A stretch of DNA of 63,227 nucleotides from Smittium mucronatum (GCA_001953115.1 LSSL01007710.1:1-63227), one strand, 5' to 3'; shown: positions 13,496 through 26,069, counted from the stretch's first letter. Notes: generated by a model not told the origin, from the letters alone. Made by a program: numbers and translations.

Positions 13496-16005
13496 ATTCC
13501 TCTTTTCTTCTTTTTTTTCGCAGTTTGTTTGTGGTCTCTTTTGATTTTTATTATTTACTACATCGAATTAAAGTCGGTGTATATACGATGTACTTTTTTG
13601 TATATTTTGTTTCAATCGTAAAACTTTTTTTGGTTTATTTTAAATATCTTTTTAAAAGATACTTGTTAGTGGATTTTAAATAAATATCCTCCGAATTTTT
13701 GGAAATTAAACGGTTTTGAGGGGCCAATGGCTGTATTATAAAAATTTCGCCAATTTAAGAGATTTTACTAATACCTCTTTTTTCGATTGTTTATTAAGTG
13801 CATTCTTAGATTTTGATTTTGTTGGAATAGGGAAAGGATGAGAGGCAAGTTATTATCTCTTTAAAAGTTGAAATATTCATATAACGTTTCATGTGTTTTT
13901 TTTTGTTCCAAAATCCTTCAAAATTAAAAACGTATTTTCCTATATATTTTAACACTACTCTTTTAGAAAGGAGAGCTAAAACCATGTATTTCTTTCACAA
14001 AATATATTTGCATTGTTATATTCTATATCAGGTTAGTTGTAGTTATAGAGTAATATTGGAATAAAAATGCACATCTTTCCTAGCTACCACAGCCTCCACT
14101 TTTCTCCAAAATATTAAATCAATTTCAAAAAAGAACTATGGAACTTTACGAATAAATAAACAAGTAATATATTTGGATGCTTAACCACTAATGAAACCTA
14201 CTCCTGAAAACAATATTTTAATAAAACCTTCCTCCGCGCCTCCTGCCTAAAAATTATCGTGGTAAATATCGACACAGCAATTAACAGAAATTTGGTCATT
14301 TTATAAAGTAGAAATAAATTCATCGCCCTCCAATATACAGTACCATCAACACAGCCGAAAGTATTCCTTCACAATATTACTATTTATTCTATTAATAACA
14401 AAAATAGAAATCAATTGATCGATATTGCTATTATTGTTTACACTTAGGAAATGCGGCGGACTTTTCAAGGCTAATGAATGGGCCCACAAAATTTTCGAAA
14501 CCTAAACGAAAAAATATGCAAACAGCCGTACTGGTTGGAAATATACCATGTAGCTTGGTTTTATTTAGGATAAATGATTAGGGGAACAGGGTATGCTCGA
14601 AACTCGTTGTTATGACCCAAAAGAAACATGGCTGCTATAACCATAGACTCATTGTATGGATGGTAGTTCTCATAAATTTCCACTTTTGCTGAATTGGTGA
14701 GTATGTGCTTGAGAGGAAAAAAACGTTATATTGATACCAAAGATTAGAAAAACCATTAAAATCATAAATTAAAAGTTTTAAAGAACTCACGCATTTTTGA
14801 AAATTTTATTGAAAAAATCTAGTGGGTAAAAAGAATCCAATCTTTAAACCTTTCCTTCCATTTTCATCTAGATCAAATTGAAATGTAGTGAATGGTCAGA
14901 TTTTCTATTTCTTCCTTAAAACAAAAAAATTAGCCCTAAATAATTAACAGTAACTACGTTTAATTTTTTTCAGGGATTATATTTCTTTCAACTAAAAGAT
15001 GAATAGAACAAAAATTAACCATCTTTGATTTCTGATTTCACAGAATTTTTAATCTTTTATGGTTACAAGAATGGGCTCCCGATTTCTGAATTTGTTTGTA
15101 TTAGTATTGAGCCTTTGTGGTTTGAAGATGATGCATATTCAATTAAACTATTTTGCTTTTTTTCTGTTCAGCAAAATAATTCGTCTAGCCGCACGATGTT
15201 CCTGATTCAAGTTCCTTCGAGTAATCGATTCTCCTTGGGGATTAACAAGACAATTAATAAAAAAACAGGCCATTATTAGGAAACGTTTGTTTTTAACCAA
15301 TGAATTATCCAATTTGCAACTATAATGGCTGTGCCACAGAGAATTACTAATGCATAAAACATTAGTTTTTTGCCAAGAGTATTTTATATCCAATAAAAAC
15401 CAATTATCAGGAACCATTCTGGCTAGTACGAACTTTACGCTCTTCAAACAATTAGGTGGTTTGCAATTTGTCGCGAAGGCCCCATTTTCTAGCAAATCTT
15501 TTGGCGTAAAAGCTGAATCAATCCATTGGATAAAAGAAAGGAAATAGACGTACACGCGAACATAAATGAGAATTGTGAGTTCATATGTATAAAAAACAAT
15601 TGCAATCAAGACAATTTGTGAACAATTTTATAATGGTATTTTTTTTAAAGGGAAAAATGGGTGCAGTAAAATTACAGTGCCCAAGGGGTCAATGAAAATA
15701 CTCACTTTATTATTTTTTCAGGTTTCTATCTGATGAAAAATTTCCCAATTCCTTTATCAAGTATCGAATAATTATTTATACACTTTTCCAATACTTTCCT
15801 ATTATTAGATTGATTTTTTAATTTTAGCATTAATATACATACCCTCATTTATTCGAGTGTTTTCGTGTACATATTCCGCTCCTGTGGCCTTTAGCATTGA
15901 TTTATTTTTACCCCCATCTCTTCGACACTTACCTCAGATTCGTCAATTTATTTAGTTCGATTAGCTTTCTCGAGTTCGTTTCATACACATGTTCCGTTTT
16001 CAGCA
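13496..16005. other. Intergenic region between the PRS homologue and the COPI-associated gene
   Basis: The first 200 bases are T-rich and probably hold the 3' end of the PRS transcript. Two overlapping antiparallel frames occur at 15025-15609 (153 aa on minus; 84 and 65 aa on plus), but none shows a domain, a start context or splice sites that I can defend. The segment 15840-16005 is probably promoter and leader of the downstream gene. A CAG preceded by TTTT lies at 16001-16003, just before its start codon, so a leader intron is possible. Confidence 0.4.
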
Positions 16006-17494
16006 ATGAAATCTTTTCTAAATTTTTACTTGTTGATGCTACTTGTCAATTTTGTAAATCTATGTGCTTGCTTGCTTTTAATCGCTATCGGAACCGCTAA
16101 TGTTTTTACAAAACCTTCACCCACCTCCTTCATTATATACAATCTCTACATCGTGTAAGCATCCATGAATTATTTTTAAAAAATTATCATATCTATATCT
16201 ACTTGACTACTAATCTAACTCTGGCATATTTATGTTGCGAATGGTATTTTTCAGTGCCTTGTCCATAATGCTGATAGTGTTTGATCTTTTCCAGCCTAGA
16301 ATTCTAGTGCTATACGCTAGGTTTCTCGCTACTTATCGGGGTCGCAGTTTACTATACTTATTTTTAGGGTGTATCATATATCCGTCGCATCCGGTTAACT
16401 TCAGGCTGCTGAGTTTGGTTTCATTCGCGTACATTATCTTTATTTCTGCTGCTTTCTTGGTACTTTCGATGATAGATTTTGTGGCCCCCTCCGATGGCGC
16501 CGTGTATAATTTTCATCGGTGGCGTATACAGGGTAATAGTATGCGCCCTTTTCTAGCACCTAACCCGCCCACTAATCGCAGCCATGACAGTATAAATTCT
16601 GCTACACATAAACTGTCATCGCTAGATTCAAAAAGTCTCGCTAAAAGAAAGCGTGTGTCTCTATTAGACAGCTTCGAACTAGCGACTAATGTTGATATTA
16701 CCGGACCGGATGGTGATAAAGCCATGAAAAACTCGTCTCAAGAAACCAAAATATCAGATGGTGCCTACCCCTATTCATTCAAAATCGGACTCGAATTCAA
16801 TGATTCTAGAAATGTTTTAGATCATCATTCTCATCTCCGCTCCTCTCATAATAAATCTGGTTCTTCTCTGTCGGAGAATATATATGACTTTAAAAGGGAC
16901 AGTCGAAGTCGCGAATATAAATCAAAGCAAGCAAGCACGCCGCCCTGCACCCCGAAATCAGTCCTTCCGAAGGGCCCATCGCTTAAAGTTAAGCATGCGA
17001 ACCTATTTCCTGAAACTGGTGGTGGATCCAGTATTTCCTTTAATAGCCAAAACCACCTCTCACCTGTTCATATCAGCGATATGGCTTTTAGTTACGAAGG
17101 AAATAATGAAACATCGATTAGTTTCAAGGCCACATCGGCACATTCTCCAACAAGAAATGATTCGCCAATCCAGCCTATATCACCTGCCTCTGAGTCCAAA
17201 AAAGGTGACTCGCATTGGAAAATTCTACCCAATGGATCTCCCATTGATGGGTATCACAATGAGTACTATACGGGACCCATCGTTAATCGCGAAGACTGCG
17301 TATCAGTTGAGGTATCCGAAGATAATATGACAGGTCGTCTTGGTTCACCAAGCTGGAGAAACGATGCAGTGAGTGTGAAGACACACAATCAGGTGAAAAG
17401 ACCCAGCGAAGATTACAATACGAACCCAAAACTGAAGGCAGAATTGGACAAAATATCAAGGATTATTGATGAGCAGTATGGGTTTGGGCATTGA
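16006..17494 (+). CDS. COPI-associated / Tvp15-type Golgi membrane protein (two exons)
   Basis: I read this as exon 1 at 16006-16154 and exon 2 at 16255-17494, giving 462 aa. Exon 2 alone is an open frame from 16232, but it lacks the first membrane helix that the COPI-associated family (PF08507) has. Joining through a GTAAGC...TTTTTCAG intron restores it in frame. The N-terminal ~125 residues hold four hydrophobic helices: about 8-28, 43-61, 80-91 and 101-122. The family signature is seen in FQPRILVLYARFLATYRGR and LLYLFLGCI (residues about 62-90). Relatives sit in Golgi membranes and associate with COPI vesicles; yeast Tvp15 is one. The remaining ~330 residues form a Ser/Pro/Asn/Lys-rich, low-complexity cytosolic tail, longer than I expect for the family, ending in a short helical stretch (LDKISRIIDEQYGFGH). 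The gene converges with the HIG1-domain gene about 650 bp downstream. Confidence 0.85.
16155..16254 (+). other. Spliceosomal intron in the COPI-associated gene
   Basis: A 100-base intron starting GTAAGC and ending TTTTTCAG, with a branch-point-like CTACTAATCTAAC at about 16207-16219. Exon 1 ends in codon phase 2 (GT) and exon 2 supplies the third base, so the frame continues from ...NLYIV into ALSIM. Without removal, the frame meets TAA at 16156. Size and signals are typical of fungal introns. Confidence 0.8.
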
Positions 17495-18150
17495 TCTCTC
17501 TAAACAGAAAACGAATTTCTCCATTACTTCATTCACCTGCATATAGCGGCATCCACTCTCCACTCTCACCATCTTTCTCCCGCGCTTTTCATATTAAAAA
17601 TACTCTCAAATTTATTTCCGCTTTTCTTTTTAAAAAATGTACAAATACAAACTATACAAATATAAGATCAGACATTATCTTTCGTGAATCTTTGAATTTA
17701 ATTTACTTATTTAAAATTCTCAAATTTTTGAATGCGATTGCAACTTCGAAAATAAATGGCCGGCAACTGATGTGGACCTATCACAAACCCAAACAAGAGA
17801 TATGCCAAACAAACAGATAAGGGAGAAAAAAAACGCAACGCCTAGAAAAGCAAGAAAAGAATTGACAAATATGAATATATTTCGCAGTACTTTTTTTACA
17901 GAGAAAAGATTAAAAGTCAAACAATAAAAAAAAAGTGCTAGATTAAGAATGAATGTAAAAAGAAAAAGGATAAAGAATGGCTAATTATGAAAAAAATGGA
18001 GGGAGATAGGGCCCGGCAACTAAGCTGCAAGAAAATTAGTGGGTTTGGAAGAGGCAGGAGAGACAAAAAAATTCACTCTGAACCCTCCCTGAAGCAGAAA
18101 AAACTCGAGAAAGCAAGTCTGAGATTATAAGAAAGATAAAAGTCGATTCT
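17495..18150. other. Intergenic region between convergent genes
   Basis: It carries the 3' flanks of two converging genes. The only frame of note (109 aa, plus, 17491-17820) is rich in Lys/Ile/Phe/Ser, overlaps the end of the COPI-associated gene and has no domain. The plus strand is A-rich and purine-rich from 17.8 to 18.1 kb, consistent with a T-rich 3' UTR for the minus-strand gene. Confidence 0.45.
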
Positions 18151-18726
18151 TTAGTAGGATTTGCTGAAACCCGAAGTCTTGTGTAGATCCTCGTGAGCTA
18201 GCTTAGAAACAGCAGCAACACCCAGTAGACCAACAATGGTAAGGGCCTGGGCATACATACGGGCCTGAACTAAACGCTGGGTCCATGTGATATGCTTGTT
18301 CAAGTATAGCTTATATACGGAACCGGCGGCAGCAGCAGCCCACATGGTTCCGAGGATACCGTACTTGTTCTCCAAAAAGTAACTGAGGGCACGGTCGGCA
18401 CCGGAACCGGGAGCGATAACCTTTTTTGGCTTAGGGGCCTCCTCGGGAGACTCGTCACTGGCACCGTGTCTACCGTTCTTATATAGAACACGCTCGTATA
18501 AGATGTTTTGGTTTTCAGTTCGGACGACCATAAGGGCAACAGTTCCAGACATGATCAAAGGACCTTTGATACCCAAGGGGAGACGGCCATAGGCGGGCCA
18601 GACACGGGATAAACCCATACTGGCAAGAGTACCTAGACCGACACCCATACACACACTAACAATAGTGTTATGGAGGATAAGCTTGTCGATGACACGATCT
18701 TCTTCTTCTGTTAGAATCTTAACCAT
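18151..18726 (-). CDS. HIG1-domain mitochondrial protein (Rcf2-like respiratory supercomplex factor)
   Basis: A 191-aa intronless frame on the minus strand, starting MVKILTEEEDRV. Hydrophobic helices lie at about 20-40, 53-69, 122-141 and 160-175. The C-terminal pair, KYGILGTMWAAAAAGSVYK (121-139) followed by the polar loop QRLVQARMYAQ (150-160), matches the HIG1 signature QxxxxRxxxQ between two membrane helices. HIG1 proteins (Rcf1/Rcf2 in yeast) sit in the mitochondrial inner membrane and help assemble or regulate cytochrome c oxidase and III-IV supercomplexes. An N-terminal helix pair joined to a C-terminal HIG1 domain resembles Rcf2 more than Rcf1. The linker 85-112 is charged and Pro-rich. 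Even base composition and lack of broken codons mark it as a maintained gene. Orthology with Rcf2 is inferred from architecture only. Confidence 0.87.
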   Translation of the reverse strand: MVKILTEEEDRVIDKLILHNTIVSVCMGVGLGTLASMGLSRVWPAYGRLPLGIKGPLIMSGTVALMVVRTENQNILYERVLYKNGRHGASDESPEEAPKPKKVIAPGSGADRALSYFLENKYGILGTMWAAAAAGSVYKLYLNKHITWTQRLVQARMYAQALTIVGLLGVAAVSKLAHEDLHKTSGFSKSY

Positions 18727-21700
18727 TTTGATGAAATTTTGTTTTTATTTACTAAAGATATAATGATCCTGCTGGTAATAAGGTGTGAATGAAAGATAGT
18801 TTTTCTAATACAAGAAAATATGCAATATCGGTGAGGATAAGTTGATGAATAAACGGAATTGAACTCTACAAAGTTTAAGGAAATCTCGGCGTGATTTTCA
18901 GACAGCCTTTTATACAGAAAAATCGCAACTGATTATTTCAGTTTGTGTTTGCCAACATATCGTTTCGAATGAATCATAGGCTGTAAAGATAAACACTATT
19001 TGCCACAGACGCATTTACCCCATTGGATGGTGGGAATTAGTCTAAATCAGCAAATGGCAGGACTGATATTTTTTCACATTCGGAAAAAATTTCTTAAGAT
19101 TTTTTTTCTGCAGCACTATTCGTATAATTACTAATTATCCCCAAATCTAATCAAAATTTCCCTATCCTTGTCTTGCCTAAATTTGGGCTTCTCACCCACC
19201 TGCCATGCTTTAATTTTTCCGTACAGCAATCAATAAAAGCAAACCAACAATAATCGAATTTAGACACTTGTGGCCTGTTGATCACTAGATTAAGACCATT
19301 ACTGCTACAATCATTGGCTAAAAATGGACCACTCTTCCTACCTTTCAATATCACTAGTGCTATTAAAAAATCAGCGCATTTCTGAAATACTAAAAAGCTG
19401 TTGGCTCCCAATAGTCACCGCAATTCCCTGTTAATTATGGAACCATACCAAGAACAGTGACCATTGCATTTAACAAAGACCCGGCGCAATACCCGTTCCT
19501 TTTGACTCTTTATCGCCTAAAATCCTGGGTTGCCAATTCGCTCCAACTCTTGGAAAAAAAATGACTAGCCAATTTATTGGATGGGTAATTTTCATTGTTT
19601 TTCGTTCCGTCCATTAAACTCGAATTCGCCAATATACTGATTCCGTCGGCAGAAAAAACAAAAGATCTGGTATTTTGTAAAGTCACGCCATTTCTTGCAT
19701 CAAATGATCCAGTTTCTATCGAGACTATTTGCGGAAAAAATCGGTGTAATCACATCTCAATTACGCATCACAGATGCCTGGCCCTATTCACCATAATCCA
19801 TTGGCTCAACAGGACTCCTCAGCATTCTTCAAAATTAAATCCCTCATCGGTATCCAATAATACCATTTTTCCTATCAACCTTATACTCCGGTGCAAAATA
19901 ATTAAAAATGGCGTCTATATTTTCAATCTAGATAAACAAAAGTGCCAAATTAGTAATTGATTCAATTTTACTCCACTTTTGATCCGTAAGTATCCACCTT
20001 TGGGCCTGGAAGGTTTTAATCTGCCATGGAATGTTTATTTTGTTCATTCTGGAAGCCATCAGTTTCCATCTAAAGCTCTCCCAATTAGCTGGTTTATATC
20101 AGCTTTAGACCTCGCAGTAGTCTCTTATTCTTTTTTTTCTGGATCACACAAAGCTTTAGCAACGTTCATTGTTCATGCGTAGCCTCTCCACTCCCCCTTC
20201 AAAAAATAATTAAGGGGGGAAGAAGTGCTCTTCACAAGGATGCTTTGGGAATACTATTACACCACATCTATTAAATGACAATAGACCCTCTTTTTTATTA
20301 GATTGTTCTTTTTATTTTACAAGAGGTTGTAGTGCATTCAAATATAGAAAATACTTGAATTGAAATAAAACTACTGCGAAAATCTTCTCCTTTTGCGATA
20401 TGCAGGATTTCCTTTTACTACTATTAACCACATCCCACATATCTACGCTCTCTTATTAGGCGCAAATAACGACTCCAAACTATGAACCAACGTTTTTTAG
20501 TTCTGGAAGAGCTAAAAAAAATTTTTAGTAGATATTTGTGCAAAAAATTATTTTACAATTCGAAAATTGGTACCATTAAACCAATAGCCTACACTACATG
20601 TTTACTTTTGAAACCATAATGTTACTTTTTGTGACATCTTGTTCTGGAAGGGAATTAGGCTCCAGATTATTGAGTCTCAAATTTCCAGCGAAAATTAATT
20701 TAATGTTTGTTTGTATTACATGAAAGCCAAAAAGGCCAAGACTGTTCGGACCAACCCCAAATTTATTTTCTATTGGCTTAAAATTAAAGATAGCTTTTTT
20801 ATTTGCTCTTTTTGTATTAGCTTTATGAATTAATCCATAGTTTGCTTGATTAAAATCTCCTGTTAATTCCCGAATATTGTATCTTCAACTCGACATCATT
20901 TAGCAGCATCCATCTGCTCTATGTAAAAATCATCCAATAAAAACGTCTCAATTGAGCCATTTTTGCTTTAATAAAAAAACCCTTTATTTTTTTCACTCCT
21001 GGTCCGCCCCGACTGGGTTTATACGTGGTGAGTTTCGTAACTAATCCATTTGTTTGTCAACACCTTAATCCTTTTAATTTTCTCATCAAGGACAAATCTC
21101 TCAACCCCCCCCCCCATCTCCCTCAGTACCTATTCCCTAAAACCTAATTACTCGTATTAAATCCTACCACCGTATTCTTCCCTCTTCTTAAAAAAAAGGG
21201 GGGGGGGGGGGGCTATACATAACGCCACTTTTTTTGTAGGCTCAATTTGTTCGAAATACGGATAATATTCACATTAAATCCGTACATTTTTCCATTAGTA
21301 ATACGGATTCGCTGTATGTGCATGTCACGTGTATCATGAGAGTAAGGTCCCATTATCCCCCACGAATAACCACCACTACCTTGCAAATCATATGCATGTG
21401 AACCAGTTACCTCTAAAAATTATCTTCTCTATAATATTATAATCATTCGCCGAATTTATGAATACGATACGCTCTCGATTTAACAGCTTTCAACTCTGAT
21501 GTGAAATCGATCTGTTTTCATGCCAAGTTCCAATTTTTTTTAAAAAATAGAGTCTAAATATGACAATTACCAGATCAAAAGTAAACCTTTGGCTCTAAGA
21601 GTCTTGCCAACATATTATCCTCCTTTATATTTATAATTTTCGTGTAACACTCTTCCCAAAATACATTAAAATTGTTTATTTTTCCCATATTTTTAAGGAA

Positions 21701-22700
21701 AGCTGCAATAATTTTGTTATTTATCCATTTAACCTACATACATGCATTTCGACTTTTTAAATTATTTTTTGATATTTAGTATAGTTTCTATGGTTGAACC
21801 ATATTCACTTGAATGTTCTATTTGCTTTTTTATTAATGCCTTTATTAAAAGTTTTAAAAAAAGTAAAACTTTATAGCTTTTTTTCTCCTCAAAAAAAATA
21901 CGTTGCGCAAAATTTACAATCTACAATTTGAATCTCCTCTTTTAGTGACGTTTTAGTTTAATATTTTTTAGTATATGGAAAATGAGAGAATTAATTCTTC
22001 GCATGACTTTTTTTTTTAATCCCTTAGATTTTTTTTGCATAAAAGAAAATGATAAAAATCCTTCGATTTAAAATTTATGGAAATTATTCTACAAATAAAT
22101 AAGCGGGTATCTATTTTACTAGATAAAAATAATGTTGGGAATTTTATTTAAAAAAAATCATATATTTGGGATGAATTGAACTTGGGGTAAATGAACTATT
22201 TAGCTGAGGTGAATTAGCGTAAGGAAAAAGTCGATCAAACAAAATTTTGGTGGAGTTTTTTTTTTAGATAATTTAATCACCTTTTTTTTTTTTAAAGGGA
22301 ACTTATTTATAATATTCAATACTAGAAAAAACTAGAGGAAAAATACAATAAAAAGAAAAAAATAATCACATTTCATCCCACTTCCATCTGCGTCTCTGGC
22401 GACTCCGTACCCACTGGGCATTGGTTCAAGGTGGATAATTTCATTAAAAAATAAAAAATCTATACACAATTATTTCAGAAAAGCTTTAGTGATTATTTTT
22501 CCGAAATTTCCTAATGAAACACGTTACTTTTTTTGCCAAGATATGTTTTTAAATAGTCTAAAATTTTTTTGATTTCTATACATTAAATATCATATTTGGA
22601 TATTATCTTTTAACCAAGAATTTTCAAACTCTAAACAAATAAATATTAAATTTAAAAACTATTTCAGTCAAAAATAGATAATTTTTTGAAAAATAAGTCT
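18727..22700. other. Mixed-composition region without a defensible gene
   Basis: The first few hundred bases are the promoter side of the HIG1-domain gene. From 19.1 to 20.2 kb, composition is close to that of the genes, and short open stretches lie on both strands (86 aa minus at 19151-19411; 121 aa and 67 aa plus at 19595-19960 and 19979-20182). None shows a recognisable domain, and they cannot be joined by convincing splice sites, so a decayed gene is one explanation. From 20.2 kb onward AT content rises. An 11-base C run (21105-21115) and a 15-base G run (21198-21212) stand out. Confidence 0.4.
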
Positions 22701-22734
22701 TTAATTAATTAATTAATTAATTAATTAATTAATT
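22701..22734. repeat. (TTAA)n microsatellite
   Basis: Eight and a half copies of TTAA in a row, directly left of the terminal-repeat element at 22741. Confidence 0.95.
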
Positions 22735-22740
22735 GAATTA

Positions 22741-23250
22741 AAGGGTTTTTTGTTCCAATAGACCCTTTTTTTCATTCCAATAGACATTTTTTTCTGGACC
22801 TGTGGAGTCATTCTTTTTTTTTTTTGTATCACGGAATTTTATTGCAAGATAACGTCATTAAAAACTATACTAAAAAAAAAGAAAAAAAGAAAAAGACGTA
22901 TAGAAAAAGACTATTATCCTAACTACAATAAGCTCCTCTGCCGGACTACCGGCTGCGTACCTACGGGAAAAGTGGAGTCATTCTTATAAGCAATAATTCA
23001 CTTTAACTTATATGCATTGGTATATGTCATTATTGGTTAAAATACTATTGTTCTTAGGTATTATAAGTTTTTTCTTTTTGATTGATATAAATAATTATTC
23101 AGTTCAATAATAACGCTTTTTACATTTTCATTAAAAAAAATAAACCCGCAAATCTAAAAAAAGGCCTATTGGAATGAAAAAAAAGTCTATTGAAATTAAA
23201 AAAAGGTTCTATTATAATGAGAAAAAGGGTCTATTAATATGAAAACCCCT
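22741..23250. mobile_element. Short element with terminal inverted repeats related to the DIRS-like element ends
   Basis: The left end AAGGGTTTTTTGTTCCAATA and the right end read in reverse (AGGGGTTTTCATATTAATAG) form imperfect inverted repeats. Each arm is made of tandem 20-22-base units of the form TTCCAATAGACxxTTTTTTT, two on the left and about four on the right. The same unit, more diverged, opens the terminal repeats of the DIRS-like element at 26.07-34.55 kb, and the interior shares a TATTGGTTAAAA motif with it. I infer a solo terminal repeat or a short non-autonomous derivative. It was later hit by the SINE-like insertion at 22816-22971. Confidence 0.6.
22802..22985 (-). mobile_element. 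SINE-like retroposon with 14-bp target site duplication
   Basis: GTGGAGTCATTCTT occurs at 22802-22815 and again at 22972-22985, flanking a body of about 156 bp. The body read on the minus strand starts CCCGTAGGTACGCAGCCGG and ends in an A run (the T run at 22814-22825 on plus). A poly-A end plus a direct target duplication is the hallmark of LINE-mobilised retroposition. A second copy of the body lies at 59030-59178 on the plus strand. The 5' part contains a GGTAGAGxAGC-like stretch (clearer in copy 2) that resembles a tRNA D-arm/A box, but I see no good B box, so a tRNA origin is tentative. It has no coding capacity. Confidence 0.8.
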
Positions 23251-26069
23251 GTAATAATCGTAAGTCTTTATGTGGTTTTAACTGATGATACTTAATATTT
23301 TCAATCTTTAGTACACCACTATATTTTTTTAATTGAAATTTTATTGATATGACTAATGGATTCTAATGTAAAAAAAGAGACTTTTTTATAAATATTACAA
23401 GGCTTTTATTTAAATAACTTCATTTTTTAAATATAAAAAAACTAATAATGAATATAAATCAATATCCCAGTTCAAAAAGAGAGTAAAATAACACTATATA
23501 TTAACTTTATTTCCCATTAATAGCTATCAGAAAATTATCAAAAGGAATTTAAAAAATTCGGAATTATTTAAAATTTATAGTTTTTATTTTAATAAACCGA
23601 TTAGATATTAATAGAGATTTGATAATAGAATTATAGGTGTGAAATAACAAAAAAAATGTGTTTCAAGTAAAAGTATTTCTATCTTTGATATAATAATTTT
23701 ACTAAAATATAATCATAAGAAAGTAGGTATCAATATTTACCTATTTATATATCGATTGTTAATATTATATTTTTAATTTAAAAATTTGTATAACTCGACA
23801 TATTAGGGACTTAAAAATTTTTATCATAAATTTTTTTTTTTTTTATATTATTATTACTATTTTGATTTTTTTGATTTTTATCATTTTTAAAAGACCAATA
23901 AAATTACATTTTATTTAAAAATGGGTAAAATATGAATTAAAAAATACCAGATTAGTTTATCAATTAAGTAATATTTTTTGGGGAAAAAATGTAATGTTAC
24001 AGTGTAAATTTCTCGGATCGGATTTTCCTTTTCGATATATATATTTATGTTTTTTAATCTTGTATAACCATATAATTAAAAATATATGTTTTTTTTATTG
24101 ATGTCGATATTTTGAAGTAATATTTCACGATTTTAAATTTTTTTTGAGATATTTGGGCTTTTTCGGTTATTAAATAATCGATTTTACATGGAAATGCATT
24201 TATAACTAATTATTCCTTTAATTTAATCAAAGAAGAAATATTTTGAAAAATAAAGAATTATAATATTTAAAAATATGTTTAATTAACATATCTATTATGA
24301 GTTATAAATAAAAAAATATTTCATGTAAATTATTTTTATATTTCTTATATTAATTCAATTTTTTAACACATGAAAAATTTTAATCAATAGTAGTAATAGA
24401 AAAGTCCAAAAAAATCCAGTTTTCAACAATTATGGCAAAAAGTTAATTATTTTCGAGCTACTATAAAAAAAGAGAGATTTTTTTAAAAAAAACCAATTTT
24501 TTCTATATTCGAAACATAATAAATACACATTTATGTTTTCGAAAAAAAAATAATTTAAACTCAAGTTCAAATATCTATAGTTTAAAATCGGCTTAATTAT
24601 TTTCTAAATTTAATTTTCTGAAAATAATCAATGGCTTTCTTAAAAATGATTTATTATCAGTCTAATTATTTCACTTTTTATATTTTATAAATATAAATAT
24701 AAAATCATGAAAATAAAAAAGAACCCCATAAATAAATTAAAAACTTATACACATTTTTTTAAAAAATGTATTAAATTACATATAAAAACTAGCTATTTTA
24801 TTTAAAAAAATAGATATCATCCTATAAATCTAAACTTCTTGGCTGAATAAATAATATTTATTAGATATTATTAATACCTTGAATATTAAAATCCCATAAA
24901 TAACTTTCTATAAATGGCTGATATATTTTTTAATTAGTAACTTTATATTGAAATAACTTAATTTTTATCCAAATGTATAATAAATACCCTAAAAATATTT
25001 ATTTAGGATACAATCAAGTTAATCCATTATATTTTTTTTTATTTGCTTGGTTATTTTTGTGAAAAAATCACTCTACTTTTCTATTAATTAAATTATACTG
25101 ATTAAATTGGCTCAATTTTTTCTTATAAAAAATTACTCTGGAATTTTTATTACTAATTGTATCATTTTCATTTCGAATTTTTTTCAATTCAAAAAAATAT
25201 CATACAATAAATTTATACCAAAAAATTAAATAGAACGAAAATTGGGTTTTGTAACTTTATCCTTGATTTTTATAGTTCTAAATAATAATTGAAATTTAAT
25301 TTAATTTTAGTGCTTTGTAAGTGTTGGGACTAATCTAAGACCCGGTTTATTCGATAAAGTTAATAAATTTTGTGAAAAATAATATTTATATGGGATAAAT
25401 ATGCCATATATAAATAAATGTGATACTTAATGAAGTATGGGGTTATGATTTATGTAATTAAATATAATTATTAATCACTTTTTGATTTAATAGATTAAAA
25501 AATGTTTACAATATATTATAAACTGGAATAAAATAAGTATTCAACTGTAAAATTGGCACTAAAAGACAATTTATCGCTATTAATAACAAATGCAATGTTT
25601 TATTTATATATCTTTTATTATTTAATAGTTGAGTGTATTAGCTTATGGGGTTTATTAATGTAATTTTTTGTTTACATTTAAATAAACTATTTTATTTCAA
25701 CAATATTCTATTTTATTCTATACATAAATAAGAATAGCAATTAAATTTTTTTAGTATTTTTTATTTTTATAAAAGCAAAATTGTTATAATTTAGTTAAAA
25801 AAATCTATAAAACACCACAAAATTAATATAAATGCATAAGTTTACATTATTAAAAAAACCTCAAATAATCAAAAAATTCCCATCTATAGCATAAAAATTA
25901 ACAAATTTTTTTTAGATAAAAAAATTGACTCAAATACCCCCCTCCCCACAAAATTTTTTTTTCTAAATTACATAAGATAACTAAGTGGGGTTTCTTTATT
26001 GAGTTATACTAGTATCAATTATTATTAAAAAAATTTAAGTTTATTTAGGCACTTCATGGCGTTTTTAAA
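23251..26069. other. AT-rich gene-free tract
   Basis: Very AT-rich with homopolymer runs. I found no reading frame, RNA gene or terminal-repeat pair here. Confidence 0.6.

Noticed and set aside
15025..15609. Overlapping frames of 153 aa (minus) and 84/65 aa (plus)
   Set aside because: Mutually antiparallel, no domain, no splice or start context; the minus frame mixes residues without hydrophobic pattern or motif.
16884..17330. 148-aa frame inside the COPI-associated gene
   Set aside because: Alternative frame within a real coding exon.
17491..17820. 109-aa plus frame after the COPI-associated gene
   Set aside because: Starts inside the stop region of the preceding gene and has no domain; it looks like 3' UTR.
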